Positions 52,232-60,466 of a stretch of DNA of 64,000 nucleotides are shown one piece after another. Both the position numbers and the translations under genes were made by a program. The DNA lies in assembly GCA_964520975.1 (NCBI GenBank), contig CAZFPA010000005.1, forward strand, positions 1-64,000. Reading direction: 5' to 3'. The DNA comes from CAZFPA01 sp964520975 (GTDB lineage: Bacteria > Bacillota > Negativicutes > Selenomonadales > Selenomonadaceae). A model generated the notes under the pieces. The model saw only the letters and a list, made by a program, of their open reading frames with translations, was not told the DNA's origin and did no database searches. How positions within the stretch are numbered: position 1 is the stretch's first letter; each line of letters starts with the position of its first letter.

Positions 52232-52270
52232 GATTTCGCGTTGCGAAATCTTGAACAATGGCGTTATAAC
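52232..52270 (+). repeat. Dispersed promoter repeat, copy D
   Basis: The 19-bp palindrome (52232-52250), TTGCGA (52241-52246), 18 bases, TATAAC (52265-52270). The bases that follow are identical to those after copy C until the N gap starts. Confidence 0.82.
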
Positions 52271-52288
52271 ACGGTGCAAATTGTCTCT

Positions 52289-52388
52289 NNNNNNNNNNNN
52301 NNNNNNNNNNNNNNNNNNNNNNNNNNNNNNNNNNNNNNNNNNNNNNNNNNNNNNNNNNNNNNNNNNNNNNNNNNNNNNNNNNNNNNNN
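52289..52388. other. Assembly gap (100 N)
   Basis: Exactly 100 N, the usual placeholder for a gap of unknown size, between copies D and E of the promoter repeat. Additional repeat units are likely missing here. Any reading frame across it is meaningless. Confidence 0.98.
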
Positions 52389-52425
52389 TTTCGCGTTGCG
52401 AAATCTTGAACAATGGCGTTATAAT
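52389..52425 (+). repeat. Dispersed promoter repeat, copy E (towards MutS-like gene)
   Basis: TTTCGC-GTT-GCGAAA (52389-52403), TTGCGA (52396-52401), 18 bases, perfect TATAAT (52420-52425). It is 38 bases upstream of the MutS-like start codon and is the likely promoter. Confidence 0.82.
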
Positions 52426-52463
52426 CAAAATAATTGGTTTCAGTTAGAAGGAAGGGTGATTTC

Positions 52464-54251
52464 TTGAAAAAGGATTTTTTGGCCGCCGAGATTGAGGTCG
52501 ATGTGCTGAAAGAGCAGTCGATGGCCCATCATGCCCAGTCCCTCGTGCTCGGGCGCACGTTCCTGTTTTTTGCGGCCATTTTTGCCGCCGCGGCCGGCTA
52601 TGATCAGCATTCCCTGCTGCTCTATTCATTGGCTATCGCTTTGGCCGCGCTGTTTCTCTGCCTGCTGCAGCTGCACAGCCGGCTGCGCCGTCAGCAGCTC
52701 CTGCTGCAGGGACACATGGCTGTCCTCAAGGACTACACGGCCCGCTTCGATGGGTCCTGGCGCCATTTTCCCGATGACGGGACTGCCTTTCTGCGGGAGG
52801 ATACACCCCAGGCGAGCGATCTGAGCCTGTTCGGCCCGGATTCCTTCTACCAGTACCTGTCGGCCGCACGCACGCAGGCCGGCCGGCAGCGCCTGGCCGA
52901 CGCATTGCAGCCCGCGCCGCCGGATTTTGCCGAGCTGCACGCCCGCCAGCAGGCCGCGGCAGAATTCATGGAACGCAGCCGCCTGGCCTTCGATCTGCAG
53001 GGCATCGCGCGCCTGCTGCCGGAAGGACACGATGTGCGTCCCTTACTGGCTGAGATTGCCCAAGAAACCACTACGCCCACGCCGGTATTCCTCTGGATCA
53101 TCCGCCTGCTGCCGCTCCTCACCCTGGGCAGCCTGCTGGCCGCCGCCCTCGACTTTCTCAGCTGGCTGCCCGGCGCACTGCTGGTGCTGCTGCAGCTCAC
53201 ACTCACCCTGCCCCTGGTCACGCGGCACAATGCCGCGCTGAAGCCGCTGCAGCATTTTTCCCGTGAACTGGCTGTCTATGCCCAGCTCCTGGCCCGGCTC
53301 GAGGAGCTGGATTTTCATTCCCCGCGTCTCCGTGCGCTCGCGGAACGCCTGCAGGCTGGCGGCGGAGCCTCGCTGGCCCTGCAAAAGCTCGCGCGCATCA
53401 GTGATTTTGCTGAGATGCGCTATAACTTCTTTTTCTTCCTGCTCGCGAACGCCCTGCTGCTCTGGGATTTCCACTGCCGGGCCCTCTTCCAGCGCTGGCA
53501 GGCCAGAACGGCCGGGGCGCTGCCGGACTGGCTCGCGGTCTGGAGCGAATGTGAGCTGCTCATGAGCCTGGCCGTCGTCGGGCAGACGCGTGAGAACTGC
53601 TGCTTCCCGGAGCTGCTGACAGAAAGCGCCCCCAGGCTGCAGGCCAGAGACCTGCAGCATCTGCTCCTGGACGAGGCCCAGGGGGTGCCGAACGATATCG
53701 AGGTCCGGAGCGAAACCCGCATCATCACGGGTTCAAACATGTCGGGCAAGACGACCTTTCTGCGCACACTCGCGAGCTCGGTCGTACTGGCCTGGGCCGG
53801 CGCTCCGGTCTGCGCGGCACAGTTCGGACTCACGCGGCTCCATGTCTTTACCTCCATCCGGGTCACAGATGATATCACGAAGGGGCTTTCCACCTTTTAC
53901 GCGGAACTGCTGCGCATCAAGAGCATGGTAGAATTCGCCAAAAAGAAAACGCCTATGCTGATCTGCATAGACGAAATCTTCAAGGGAACAAACTCGGCCG
54001 ACCGCATCATCGGCGCCCGCGCGGCCATCGAACGCCTCACGGGACCGCAGAATATCACGCTGGTCTCCACACATGATTTTGAGCTCTGCGATCTGCTGTC
54101 ACCGAACGATACGCCCGTCACCAATTACCATTTTGCTGAAACCTACGATGTCGAGGGGCATATCCACTTTGATTTCCGGCTGCAGCCCGGCCGCTGCCAG
54201 ACCACGAATGCCAAATATCTGCTGCGGCTCGCGGGCATTCTCGACGAATGA
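52464..54251 (+). CDS. Membrane-anchored MutS-family ATPase
   Basis: A 595-residue protein with a C-terminal MutS-type ATPase: Walker A ITGSNMSGKTTFLRT near residue 418, Walker B PMLICIDEIFKGTNSADR near 492, and the S-T-H-D signalling motif near 535. The N-terminal mismatch-recognition domains of true MutS are absent. Instead two hydrophobic hairpins are seen (about 30-70 and 205-245), so it is probably membrane-bound. I take TTG 52464 as start because AGGGTG lies five bases upstream; the frame extending to 52434 includes the repeat. Function is unknown; it is not a mismatch repair enzyme by domain content. Confidence 0.82.
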   Translation: MKKDFLAAEIEVDVLKEQSMAHHAQSLVLGRTFLFFAAIFAAAAGYDQHSLLLYSLAIALAALFLCLLQLHSRLRRQQLLLQGHMAVLKDYTARFDGSWRHFPDDGTAFLREDTPQASDLSLFGPDSFYQYLSAARTQAGRQRLADALQPAPPDFAELHARQQAAAEFMERSRLAFDLQGIARLLPEGHDVRPLLAEIAQETTTPTPVFLWIIRLLPLLTLGSLLAAALDFLSWLPGALLVLLQLTLTLPLVTRHNAALKPLQHFSRELAVYAQLLARLEELDFHSPRLRALAERLQAGGGASLALQKLARISDFAEMRYNFFFFLLANALLLWDFHCRALFQRWQARTAGALPDWLAVWSECELLMSLAVVGQTRENCCFPELLTESAPRLQARDLQHLLLDEAQGVPNDIEVRSETRIITGSNMSGKTTFLRTLASSVVLAWAGAPVCAAQFGLTRLHVFTSIRVTDDITKGLSTFYAELLRIKSMVEFAKKKTPMLICIDEIFKGTNSADRIIGARAAIERLTGPQNITLVSTHDFELCDLLSPNDTPVTNYHFAETYDVEGHIHFDFRLQPGRCQTTNAKYLLRLAGILDE

Positions 54252-54257
54252 GCGGCC

Positions 54258-55607
54258 TCAGCCCGGCAGCACCTCGCTGATGGCCAGCTGCGCCCGGCGA
54301 AGAGCCTCCGCCAGCTCGTCCTGCGTGATGTTCAGGGCCGGATTGAAATAGAGGACATCCCCCAACGGCCGCAGCAGCAGGCCATGCTGCAGTGCCCGCT
54401 TATAGATTTCATAGCCAAGCCGCTTTTCCGCCGGGAAAGCGGCTTTTGTCTGCCGGTCCGCAACGAGCTCGATGGCATGGATGAGACCGATATGGCGAAT
54501 CTCGCCTACATGCGCATGGCCGGCGAAGGCGTCCTGCATCGCGGCGGTGAGCCAGGCGGCATTTTTCTCCGCCCGCTCGAATACCGGCTCCGTAGCGAAG
54601 ATCTGCTGCACCGCGAGCGCCGCTGCACAGCCGATGGGGTTTCCGCTGTAGGTATGGCTGTGCATGAAGGCCCGTCCCTCCCGATAATCAGCATAGAAAG
54701 CATCGTAGATGCGCTGCGTGGTGACCGTGATGGACATCGGCAGATAGCCGCCGGTGAGCCCCTTCGAGAGACACAGGATATCCGGAGAGATGCCTGCATG
54801 GTCACAGGCGAACATGCGGCCCGTGCGCCCAAAGCCCGTAGCGATTTCATCCGCGATGAGCAGTACATCGTAGGCATCACAAAGCGACCGCAGCTTTTTG
54901 AGGTAGAGCGGCGGGTACATGCGCATGCCCGCACTGCCCTGCAGCAGCGGCTCGACAATCATGGCCGCTGTTTCCCGCCCATGCGCGGCAAAGCTTTCCT
55001 CGGCTGCCGCAATGCACTCGCAGCCGCAGCTTTCCCGATTCTTCCCGTAGGGGCAGCGATAGCAGTCCGGCGCCTCGATATGGATATTGTCCATCATCAT
55101 GGGCTGGTACATCTTCGCGTAGAGATCCATGCTGCCCACGGACAGCGCGCCGATGGTCTCCCCATGATACCCCTCGGACAGGCACATGAAGCGCTGCTTT
55201 TCCGGCTTGCCGGTCTGCAGGAAATACTGGAACGCCATCTTCAGCGCACATTCCACCGCCGCGGAGCCGTTATCCGAAAAATGGAATTTCGTGAGTCCGG
55301 CCGGTACGATTTTTGCGAGATGTTCCGCCAGCTCAATGACCGGCTCATGGGAAAAATTCGCGAAGATCACATGCTCCAGCTGATCGAGCTGCGCCTTGAT
55401 CGCCGCGTTGATGGTTTCGTTGCAATGCCCAAAGAGATTGCACCACCAGGAGCTCACAATATCCAGGTATTCCTTGCCATGGATATCATAGAGCCATACC
55501 CCCTTGCCGTGGTCGATGACCATCGGCGCCAATTCCTCATAGTCCTTCATCTGCGAGCAGGGATGCCAGATGTATTTGAGATCCCGCTCCTCCATCGTCA
55601 TGCTCAT
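54258..55607 (-). CDS. bioA: Adenosylmethionine-8-amino-7-oxononanoate aminotransferase
   Basis: Transfers an amino group from S-adenosylmethionine to KAPA, giving DAPA in biotin synthesis. A 449-residue PLP enzyme of class III. The substrate segment K-Y-I-W-H-P-C-S-Q-M is at the N-terminus, G-Y-H-G-E-T near 145, D-E-I-A-T-G-F-G-R-T-G near 255 and the PLP lysine in LCLSKGLTGG near 285. Last gene of bioY-bioD-bioA. Confidence 0.96.
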   Translation of the reverse strand: MSMTMEERDLKYIWHPCSQMKDYEELAPMVIDHGKGVWLYDIHGKEYLDIVSSWWCNLFGHCNETINAAIKAQLDQLEHVIFANFSHEPVIELAEHLAKIVPAGLTKFHFSDNGSAAVECALKMAFQYFLQTGKPEKQRFMCLSEGYHGETIGALSVGSMDLYAKMYQPMMMDNIHIEAPDCYRCPYGKNRESCGCECIAAAEESFAAHGRETAAMIVEPLLQGSAGMRMYPPLYLKKLRSLCDAYDVLLIADEIATGFGRTGRMFACDHAGISPDILCLSKGLTGGYLPMSITVTTQRIYDAFYADYREGRAFMHSHTYSGNPIGCAAALAVQQIFATEPVFERAEKNAAWLTAAMQDAFAGHAHVGEIRHIGLIHAIELVADRQTKAAFPAEKRLGYEIYKRALQHGLLLRPLGDVLYFNPALNITQDELAEALRRAQLAISEVLPG

Positions 55608-55636
55608 GTGCTGCTTCCTTTCTGTTCGTCCGTCTG

Positions 55637-56323
55637 TTATTTGTACAGCGCCGCCAGGGCGGCTGCATCCATCGCAAGCTCCCGTGCCCCGGGCTCAATG
55701 ACTGCGAGCACCGGCACGCCGGTGATTTCCTCGATCATGCGCCGGTTATCCTCCTCCATCGGATCACCCGCATGGAAATTGTTCAGGAACACTCCCGCTA
55801 CCGGGATGTCCCGTGACCGCAAATGCTCGATGGTGAGCACCGCCGCGTTGATGGTACCGAGCCCCGCGTCCGCGATGACCAGCGCCGGAAGCGCCAGTGC
55901 CTTCACGAGATCGTCGAGAATCACCTTCTGTTCATCATCCCAGCGCAGCGGACAGATGATGCCACCGCTTCCCTCCATCGTGAGGAATTCACACGCCGCC
56001 CGCGCGGCCGCAAAGTCACGCTTCACCCGATCGAAATCGATGGGCTGCGCATTGATTTTTGCTGCCAGATGCGGCGATACCGCTTCCCGATAGACATAGG
56101 ACACCAGCTTTTCAACCGGTGCCGGCAGCTTCGCCATCTCTTTGACAAACAGGGCATCCCCCGGCTGCAGCCGGCCATCCGGCCCCGGCTCGGCCCCGCT
56201 CAGCGCGGCCTTGTAGTAGGATGCCTGGCGGCCGCTGTCCACAAGTTTTTTCACGATGAGTCCGGTCACATAGGTCTTGCCGATATCCGTCCCGGTCCCC
56301 GTGATAAAAAGTGCCTTGCCCAT
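55637..56323 (-). CDS. bioD: Dethiobiotin synthetase
   Basis: Closes the ureido ring of biotin from DAPA, CO2 and ATP. A 228-residue P-loop enzyme with G-T-G-T-D-I-G-K-T near residue 8, the carboxylate-binding K-A-A-L-S-G region near 38 and E-G-S-G-G near 118. It lies two bases after bioY and 29 before bioA. Confidence 0.95.
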   Translation of the reverse strand: MGKALFITGTGTDIGKTYVTGLIVKKLVDSGRQASYYKAALSGAEPGPDGRLQPGDALFVKEMAKLPAPVEKLVSYVYREAVSPHLAAKINAQPIDFDRVKRDFAAARAACEFLTMEGSGGIICPLRWDDEQKVILDDLVKALALPALVIADAGLGTINAAVLTIEHLRSRDIPVAGVFLNNFHAGDPMEEDNRRMIEEITGVPVLAVIEPGARELAMDAAALAALYK

Positions 56324-56325
56324 GC

Positions 56326-56913
56326 TCAGGCCGCCTCCCTTGCCGCCAATGGCTCAGCCACCGGTGCGTCCAGCCAGATTCCCGCTGCCAGGCAGCGCCG
56401 CGCGAGCACAGCCGCCATGAGGCAGAGGCAAAAATCCCCCGGTGCCTGCAGAATACCGCCGTAGAGAATGAGCGTCCAGAGCGCGATGGGTGCATCGATG
56501 ACGAAGTTCGATATTACATAGAAATACGTCAGTCCCAGCGCATATACGACAGCCATGCCCAGAAGATTCACGAGCAGCAGCCGTCCGGTATTCGGCTGCC
56601 CCTGCCGGGCAAGCACTCCAACGAGCCAGGCCTGCAGTGTAAAGCCGATGAGATAACCAAAGGTTGGCTGGAATACATAGCCCGGGCCGCCGCCTTCCGC
56701 AAAGACCGGCACCCCGATGAGCCCCAGCAGCATATAGCCGCCTACGGCTGCCGCCCCCAGGCGTCCGCCGAGCAGCAGCCCGGCCAGCAGCGTAAAGAGA
56801 AATTGCAGCGTGAAGATATCCGTTCCGACCGGAATCTTGATGAAGGCACCTACCGCGACCAGCGCGATAAAGAGTGCACAGAGCACGAGTTCCCGTAATT
56901 TCATGTTTTTCAT
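56326..56913 (-). CDS. bioY: Biotin ECF transporter S-component
   Basis: A 195-residue membrane protein with six helices that captures biotin for an ECF importer. Conserved segments are P-V-G-T-D-I-F-T-L-Q near residue 28, G-G-Y-M-L-L-G-L-I-G-V-P-V-F near 58 and G-P-G-Y-V-F-Q-P-T-F-G-Y near 76. AGGAGG lies before ATG 56913. As first gene of the operon it is controlled by the BirA-type operator upstream. Confidence 0.96.
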   Translation of the reverse strand: MKNMKLRELVLCALFIALVAVGAFIKIPVGTDIFTLQFLFTLLAGLLLGGRLGAAAVGGYMLLGLIGVPVFAEGGGPGYVFQPTFGYLIGFTLQAWLVGVLARQGQPNTGRLLLVNLLGMAVVYALGLTYFYVISNFVIDAPIALWTLILYGGILQAPGDFCLCLMAAVLARRCLAAGIWLDAPVAEPLAAREAA

Positions 56914-56932
56914 AATCTACCTCCTAAGATTA

Positions 56933-56949
56933 CGGAAGCATTGCTTCCG
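56933..56949 (-). repeat. Palindrome before the bioY ribosome site
   Basis: CGGAAGCATTGCTTCCG is an eight-base perfect stem with one central base in the leader, just upstream of AGGAGG. Confidence 0.5.
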
Positions 56950-56964
56950 CAAATTCACTTTCTT

Positions 56965-56993
56965 AGGATACGACTTTGTCCGCTTATTGTCAA
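56965..56993 (-). promoter_or_regulatory. bioYDA promoter
   Basis: TTGACA (56988-56993), 17 bases, TATCCT (56965-56970) on the minus strand. The -35 lies inside the BirA half-site. Confidence 0.85.
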
Positions 56994-57018
56994 CCAAGTT
57001 ATTCAGTATGGTTAACAA
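56987..57018. promoter_or_regulatory. BirA operator
   Basis: TTGTCAACC (56987-56995) and GGTTAACAA (57010-57018), 14 bases apart, match the bacterial biotin repressor site TTGTNAACC-N14/15-GGTTNACAA. The biotin-bound BirA repressor would block the -35. birA itself is not in the window. Confidence 0.92.
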
Positions 57019-57099
57019 TAAGATCATAGGTGGAATAACACAGGGCAGAAAAAAGCTCACTGGATAATCCAGTGAGCCGCGCCATACGCCAAAAAATTT

Positions 57100-59526
57100 T
57101 TATTTGCTTCCGTCCTTCTTCTGTGCGGAACCACTTCCTCCATGATTCTGCAGCAGCGTCTCCGCTGCCGCAGCGGAAAGCGGCCGTCCCCACAGATAGC
57201 CCTGAATATAATCACAATTAAACTTCCGAAGGAGCTCCAGCTGCGCTTCCTTTTCGACACCCTCCGCCGTGACCGTGAGGCCCAGCCGATGCGCGAGCTG
57301 AATGATGCCCTCGATCATCTTGGAATCCCCGTTCTTCGTGTAGTTATCCAGCAAAGTCTTATCGAGCTTCATCTGCGTAAAGGGCAGATAGCTCAGATAG
57401 CTGATTGCCGAATACCCACTGCCGAAATCGTCGATTGACAGATGCACCCCCAGCCCCAGCAGCTGCTGCATGAAGGCCTTGGTCGCCGGTGTTGGGTCCA
57501 TGTACACGCTCTCCGTGATCTCGATTTCCAGCAGCGATGCAGGCACCTGATATTCCTGCAGCAGGGACTGCAGATACGTTGGATACTCCCGGTCATGCAG
57601 CTGATGATTCGAGAAATTCAAGGCTACCGATATCGGGGCATAGCCGCTGGCCAGCCAGGCACCGAGCTGCCGGATGACCTTGCGGGTCACGATGCGCCCG
57701 ATTGCGAGAATCATCCGGCTCTGTTCAGCTACCGAAATAAATTCATTTGGATAGGCCGCACCATTCTTCAGGCGAATGAGCGCCTCAAAGCCGGTAAGCT
57801 CCTGCGTGGCCGCCTGGAACTGCGGCTGGTAGACCATCTCGAACCCATCATTTTCCATTGCGTCCTCGAGCAGCTGGCGTACCTGCACATCCCATTCCAG
57901 CTTGCTGCGGATATCGCCATCGAAAAAACGGTAGCCGCATTTTCCGGCTGTCTTGACCGTGTAAAGCGCCGCATCCGCGTAGATCATCAGCTGGTCAGCC
58001 GCAGTGCTGTCAGCCGGCGAGCAGGCCACACCAATGCTCAGTGAGATACGTATCTTTTCATTATCCAGATAAAACGGGGATTTAAATGCCTCCATCATAT
58101 CTTCACAGGACTGCCGCAGGATCGACCGGTCCGCGGTATCCGCAAGGCTCAGGAACTCATCCCCGCCGTACCGGGCCAGGATATAATGCCGGCCCAGAGC
58201 GGTCTGCATGCGCCGGGAGGCCTGCTGGAGCAGCATGTCCCCCATCAGATGTCCATAGGTATCATTGATATGCTTGAAGCCATCGAGATCGAAGATCAGC
58301 ACCGCACAGGGATCCTGCCGGCCAAGAATCATCTGCAGCCGCTGCGTGATCCACATGCGGTTGTGCAGCTTCGTGAGATAGTCCTCATTCATGAGACGCT
58401 TGCGGCGCTCGCTGTTGAGCCACAGAGCGCCGATAACAAGGAACAGCAGCAGCAGCACGCCGCCGGCCGCAATACTCAGTTCCCGGTGCAGCTCGAAAAA
58501 GCTCGGGTCCCGGTGCAGGATCCGGCTGCCATCAGGCAGCTTCCAAAGGGGGACATCATAGCGGTCGAGGACATTCTTGTCAAAATAACCATAGACCGGC
58601 GTATCCATCACGACCGGAATCTGCTGCGGACGCCTGCCCTGCTGCAGGATTTCCCGCACCATGCTGCCGGCCTGCCGCCCGCTTTCCTCAAAGGAGATCA
58701 TGATACCGCCGAGAATCCCGTTATCCAGCGCACCAATGGAAAACCGGAACACCGGCACCCGCGCATGCGCGGCGATGAAACTGCCGCCCGACTCGATGGT
58801 ATAAACGTTCCGGTCCTTATCCTCAAACAGATTCAGATAGAGCAGCACACTGTTGCCGCGTACCGCCGCAATGCGCTCCGCCAGCTCAATCTGCGTACAC
58901 TCCGAGGCATTGATGAGATTGAAATGCAGATTGGGATATTCCGGAATGCAGTCCTGAAACTGCTGCTGATCCCCCTGCGCCGTAAGTGTCCGATCCGTGA
59001 CCGCCACAATGTTCTTCGTCCCTGGAAACAGCTGCAAAATGAGATCCAGATTGCGCCGGTAGGCTGACTTTTCCACGATACCCGTAATCCAGGGACTCTT
59101 CGCGGCCTGCTCCGCGAGAGAAATGTTATTGACGCACAGGAATACCATCGGTATCTGCGCGAAAAGCTCCTGCTGATGCTGCATCGCAAAGACCAGCGCG
59201 GCATCATCCCCGATGAGCACCGCATCGTAGCGCGGCAGCTGCGCGAGCTTATTCTTTAGCGCAGCATAAAAAAACGCCTCATCCTCCTTGCCCGGAAAGC
59301 GCTTCGTGTCCATGAACTCAACATCGAGCCGGTACTGATCTGCCGGCAGAGCTTCCCTGATGCCCCGCAGCTGTGCCGGCAGCGTATCAAACGTGATTGA
59401 ATAGGAGCTCAGAAACAATACCGCTGGCTTTTGCGGCTCCACACCGCTCACAGCCGCCAGTGCCAGCGGCAATGAAGAAAAAACGAACAACACCGTCAGA
59501 CACAGCAATCGCAGTCTGTTATACAC
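57100..59526 (-). CDS. Sensor with ABC-type periplasmic domain, GGDEF and EAL domains
   Basis: An 808-residue c-di-GMP enzyme. A signal/TM segment (1-25) leads to an extracytoplasmic domain like the ABC_sub_bind family (about 35-320), a helix near 355-375, a GGDEF domain (about 385-545, intact A-R-Y-G-G-D-E-F near 460) and an EAL domain (about 555-800, F-E-A-L near 605 and D-D-F-G-S-G-Y-S near 710). Both catalytic motifs look intact, so it may make or degrade c-di-GMP. Start choice: GTG 59526 is six bases from GGAGG, whereas ATG 59532 abuts it. Confidence 0.9.
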   Translation of the reverse strand: MYNRLRLLCLTVLFVFSSLPLALAAVSGVEPQKPAVLFLSSYSITFDTLPAQLRGIREALPADQYRLDVEFMDTKRFPGKEDEAFFYAALKNKLAQLPRYDAVLIGDDAALVFAMQHQQELFAQIPMVFLCVNNISLAEQAAKSPWITGIVEKSAYRRNLDLILQLFPGTKNIVAVTDRTLTAQGDQQQFQDCIPEYPNLHFNLINASECTQIELAERIAAVRGNSVLLYLNLFEDKDRNVYTIESGGSFIAAHARVPVFRFSIGALDNGILGGIMISFEESGRQAGSMVREILQQGRRPQQIPVVMDTPVYGYFDKNVLDRYDVPLWKLPDGSRILHRDPSFFELHRELSIAAGGVLLLLFLVIGALWLNSERRKRLMNEDYLTKLHNRMWITQRLQMILGRQDPCAVLIFDLDGFKHINDTYGHLMGDMLLQQASRRMQTALGRHYILARYGGDEFLSLADTADRSILRQSCEDMMEAFKSPFYLDNEKIRISLSIGVACSPADSTAADQLMIYADAALYTVKTAGKCGYRFFDGDIRSKLEWDVQVRQLLEDAMENDGFEMVYQPQFQAATQELTGFEALIRLKNGAAYPNEFISVAEQSRMILAIGRIVTRKVIRQLGAWLASGYAPISVALNFSNHQLHDREYPTYLQSLLQEYQVPASLLEIEITESVYMDPTPATKAFMQQLLGLGVHLSIDDFGSGYSAISYLSYLPFTQMKLDKTLLDNYTKNGDSKMIEGIIQLAHRLGLTVTAEGVEKEAQLELLRKFNCDYIQGYLWGRPLSAAAAETLLQNHGGSGSAQKKDGSK

Positions 59527-59598
59527 AGCCATCCTCCACCATCCCAATTGCGAGACTTTTTGCCTACGCAACGTTAATTACTTCCTTTATGTCCTTTT

Positions 59599-59604
59599 AT
59601 TATA
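59599..59604 (-). promoter_or_regulatory. -10 of the GGDEF-EAL gene
   Basis: Perfect TATAAT on the minus strand, about 75 bases before the start codon, with only a partial -35 (TTATGT at 16 bases). Confidence 0.5.
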
Positions 59605-59798
59605 CCATTCTTTTTATACGACATAAATAATTTTTTCCTTGCAAGGTGGACATCCTGCTCAAAATTTTGCATCTGACAGACACCTATGATAGGATAGAGT
59701 AAACTTGGTACAGCATCCACAAAAATAACAAAATTCATCCTGCGTACTTCTAACCCGTTATTTCGTGTACCCTGTACCGGCAGAGAGGACTGTATGCT

Positions 59799-60437
59799 GT
59801 GAACTATTCTATCTATCTCTTCGACTTCGATTACACCCTGGCCGATTCTGAAAAGGGCATCGTGGGCAGCTTCCACCATACGCTCAAGGCCCGCGGCTTC
59901 GCACCGGTTCCCGACGAGCACATCCGCCGCACCATCGGCCTGCCCATGGAGGACGCTGTCCGGCAGATCACCGGCCTGCAGGATATCGCGCAGGTTACGG
60001 CCTTCATCGAGGAATACCGCTGCTTTGCCGATACGTACATGACCCCCAACACCCGCTTTTTCCCGGAAACCATCCCCACCCTGCAGACACTGCGGGCACG
60101 CGGTGCCCACACGGCTGTCATCTCCACCAAGACCCGCAGCCGCATCGCCGAGAAATTCGAGCAGGACGGGGTGATGCACCTGCTGGACTTCATCATCGGC
60201 CGCGAGGATGTCGCCGTTCCGAAGCCCGCCCCGGAGGGAATCCTCTGCGCCCTGCAGCGACTGGGCGGGCAAAAGGCGGAGACACTTTACATCGGCGACA
60301 GTCACATTGACGCCCGCGCGGCCCAAAATGCCGGCACAGACTTCGCGGCCGTCACCACGGGAACGACAACCGCCGCGGAATTCAAATCCTTTCCCCACGT
60401 AAAAATAATGAAAAGCCTTGCGGAGCTCATCGATTGA
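59799..60437 (+). CDS. HAD-superfamily phosphatase (Gph-like)
   Basis: A 212-residue HAD hydrolase. The nucleophile motif DFDYTLADS is at residues 9-17, with motif II V-I-S-T-K-T-R near 110, the catalytic Lys in V-P-K-P-A-P near 143 and motif IV Y-I-G-D-S-H-I-D-A near 168. The start is GTG, with AGAGG about ten bases upstream. Likely removes phosphate from a small metabolite such as phosphoglycolate, though specificity is not readable. Single gene. Confidence 0.9.
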   Translation: MNYSIYLFDFDYTLADSEKGIVGSFHHTLKARGFAPVPDEHIRRTIGLPMEDAVRQITGLQDIAQVTAFIEEYRCFADTYMTPNTRFFPETIPTLQTLRARGAHTAVISTKTRSRIAEKFEQDGVMHLLDFIIGREDVAVPKPAPEGILCALQRLGGQKAETLYIGDSHIDARAAQNAGTDFAAVTTGTTTAAEFKSFPHVKIMKSLAELID

Positions 60438-60455
60438 GCAGCCGCAAGGCTTTTT
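60411..60455. terminator. Bidirectional terminator overlapping the HAD gene end
   Basis: AAAAGCCTTGCGG and CCGCAAGGCTTTTT form a 13-base stem. The left arm and loop include the last codons of the HAD gene. Confidence 0.88.
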
Positions 60456-60466
60456 CCGTATAGGGC

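Noticed and set aside
52070..52425. CRISPR array
   Set aside because: The units are 164 bases long with long near-identical stretches and carry promoter hexamers. There are no short unique spacers or cas genes.
52170..52447. Reading frames running through the N gap
   Set aside because: They are translations of unknown bases and of the promoter repeat.
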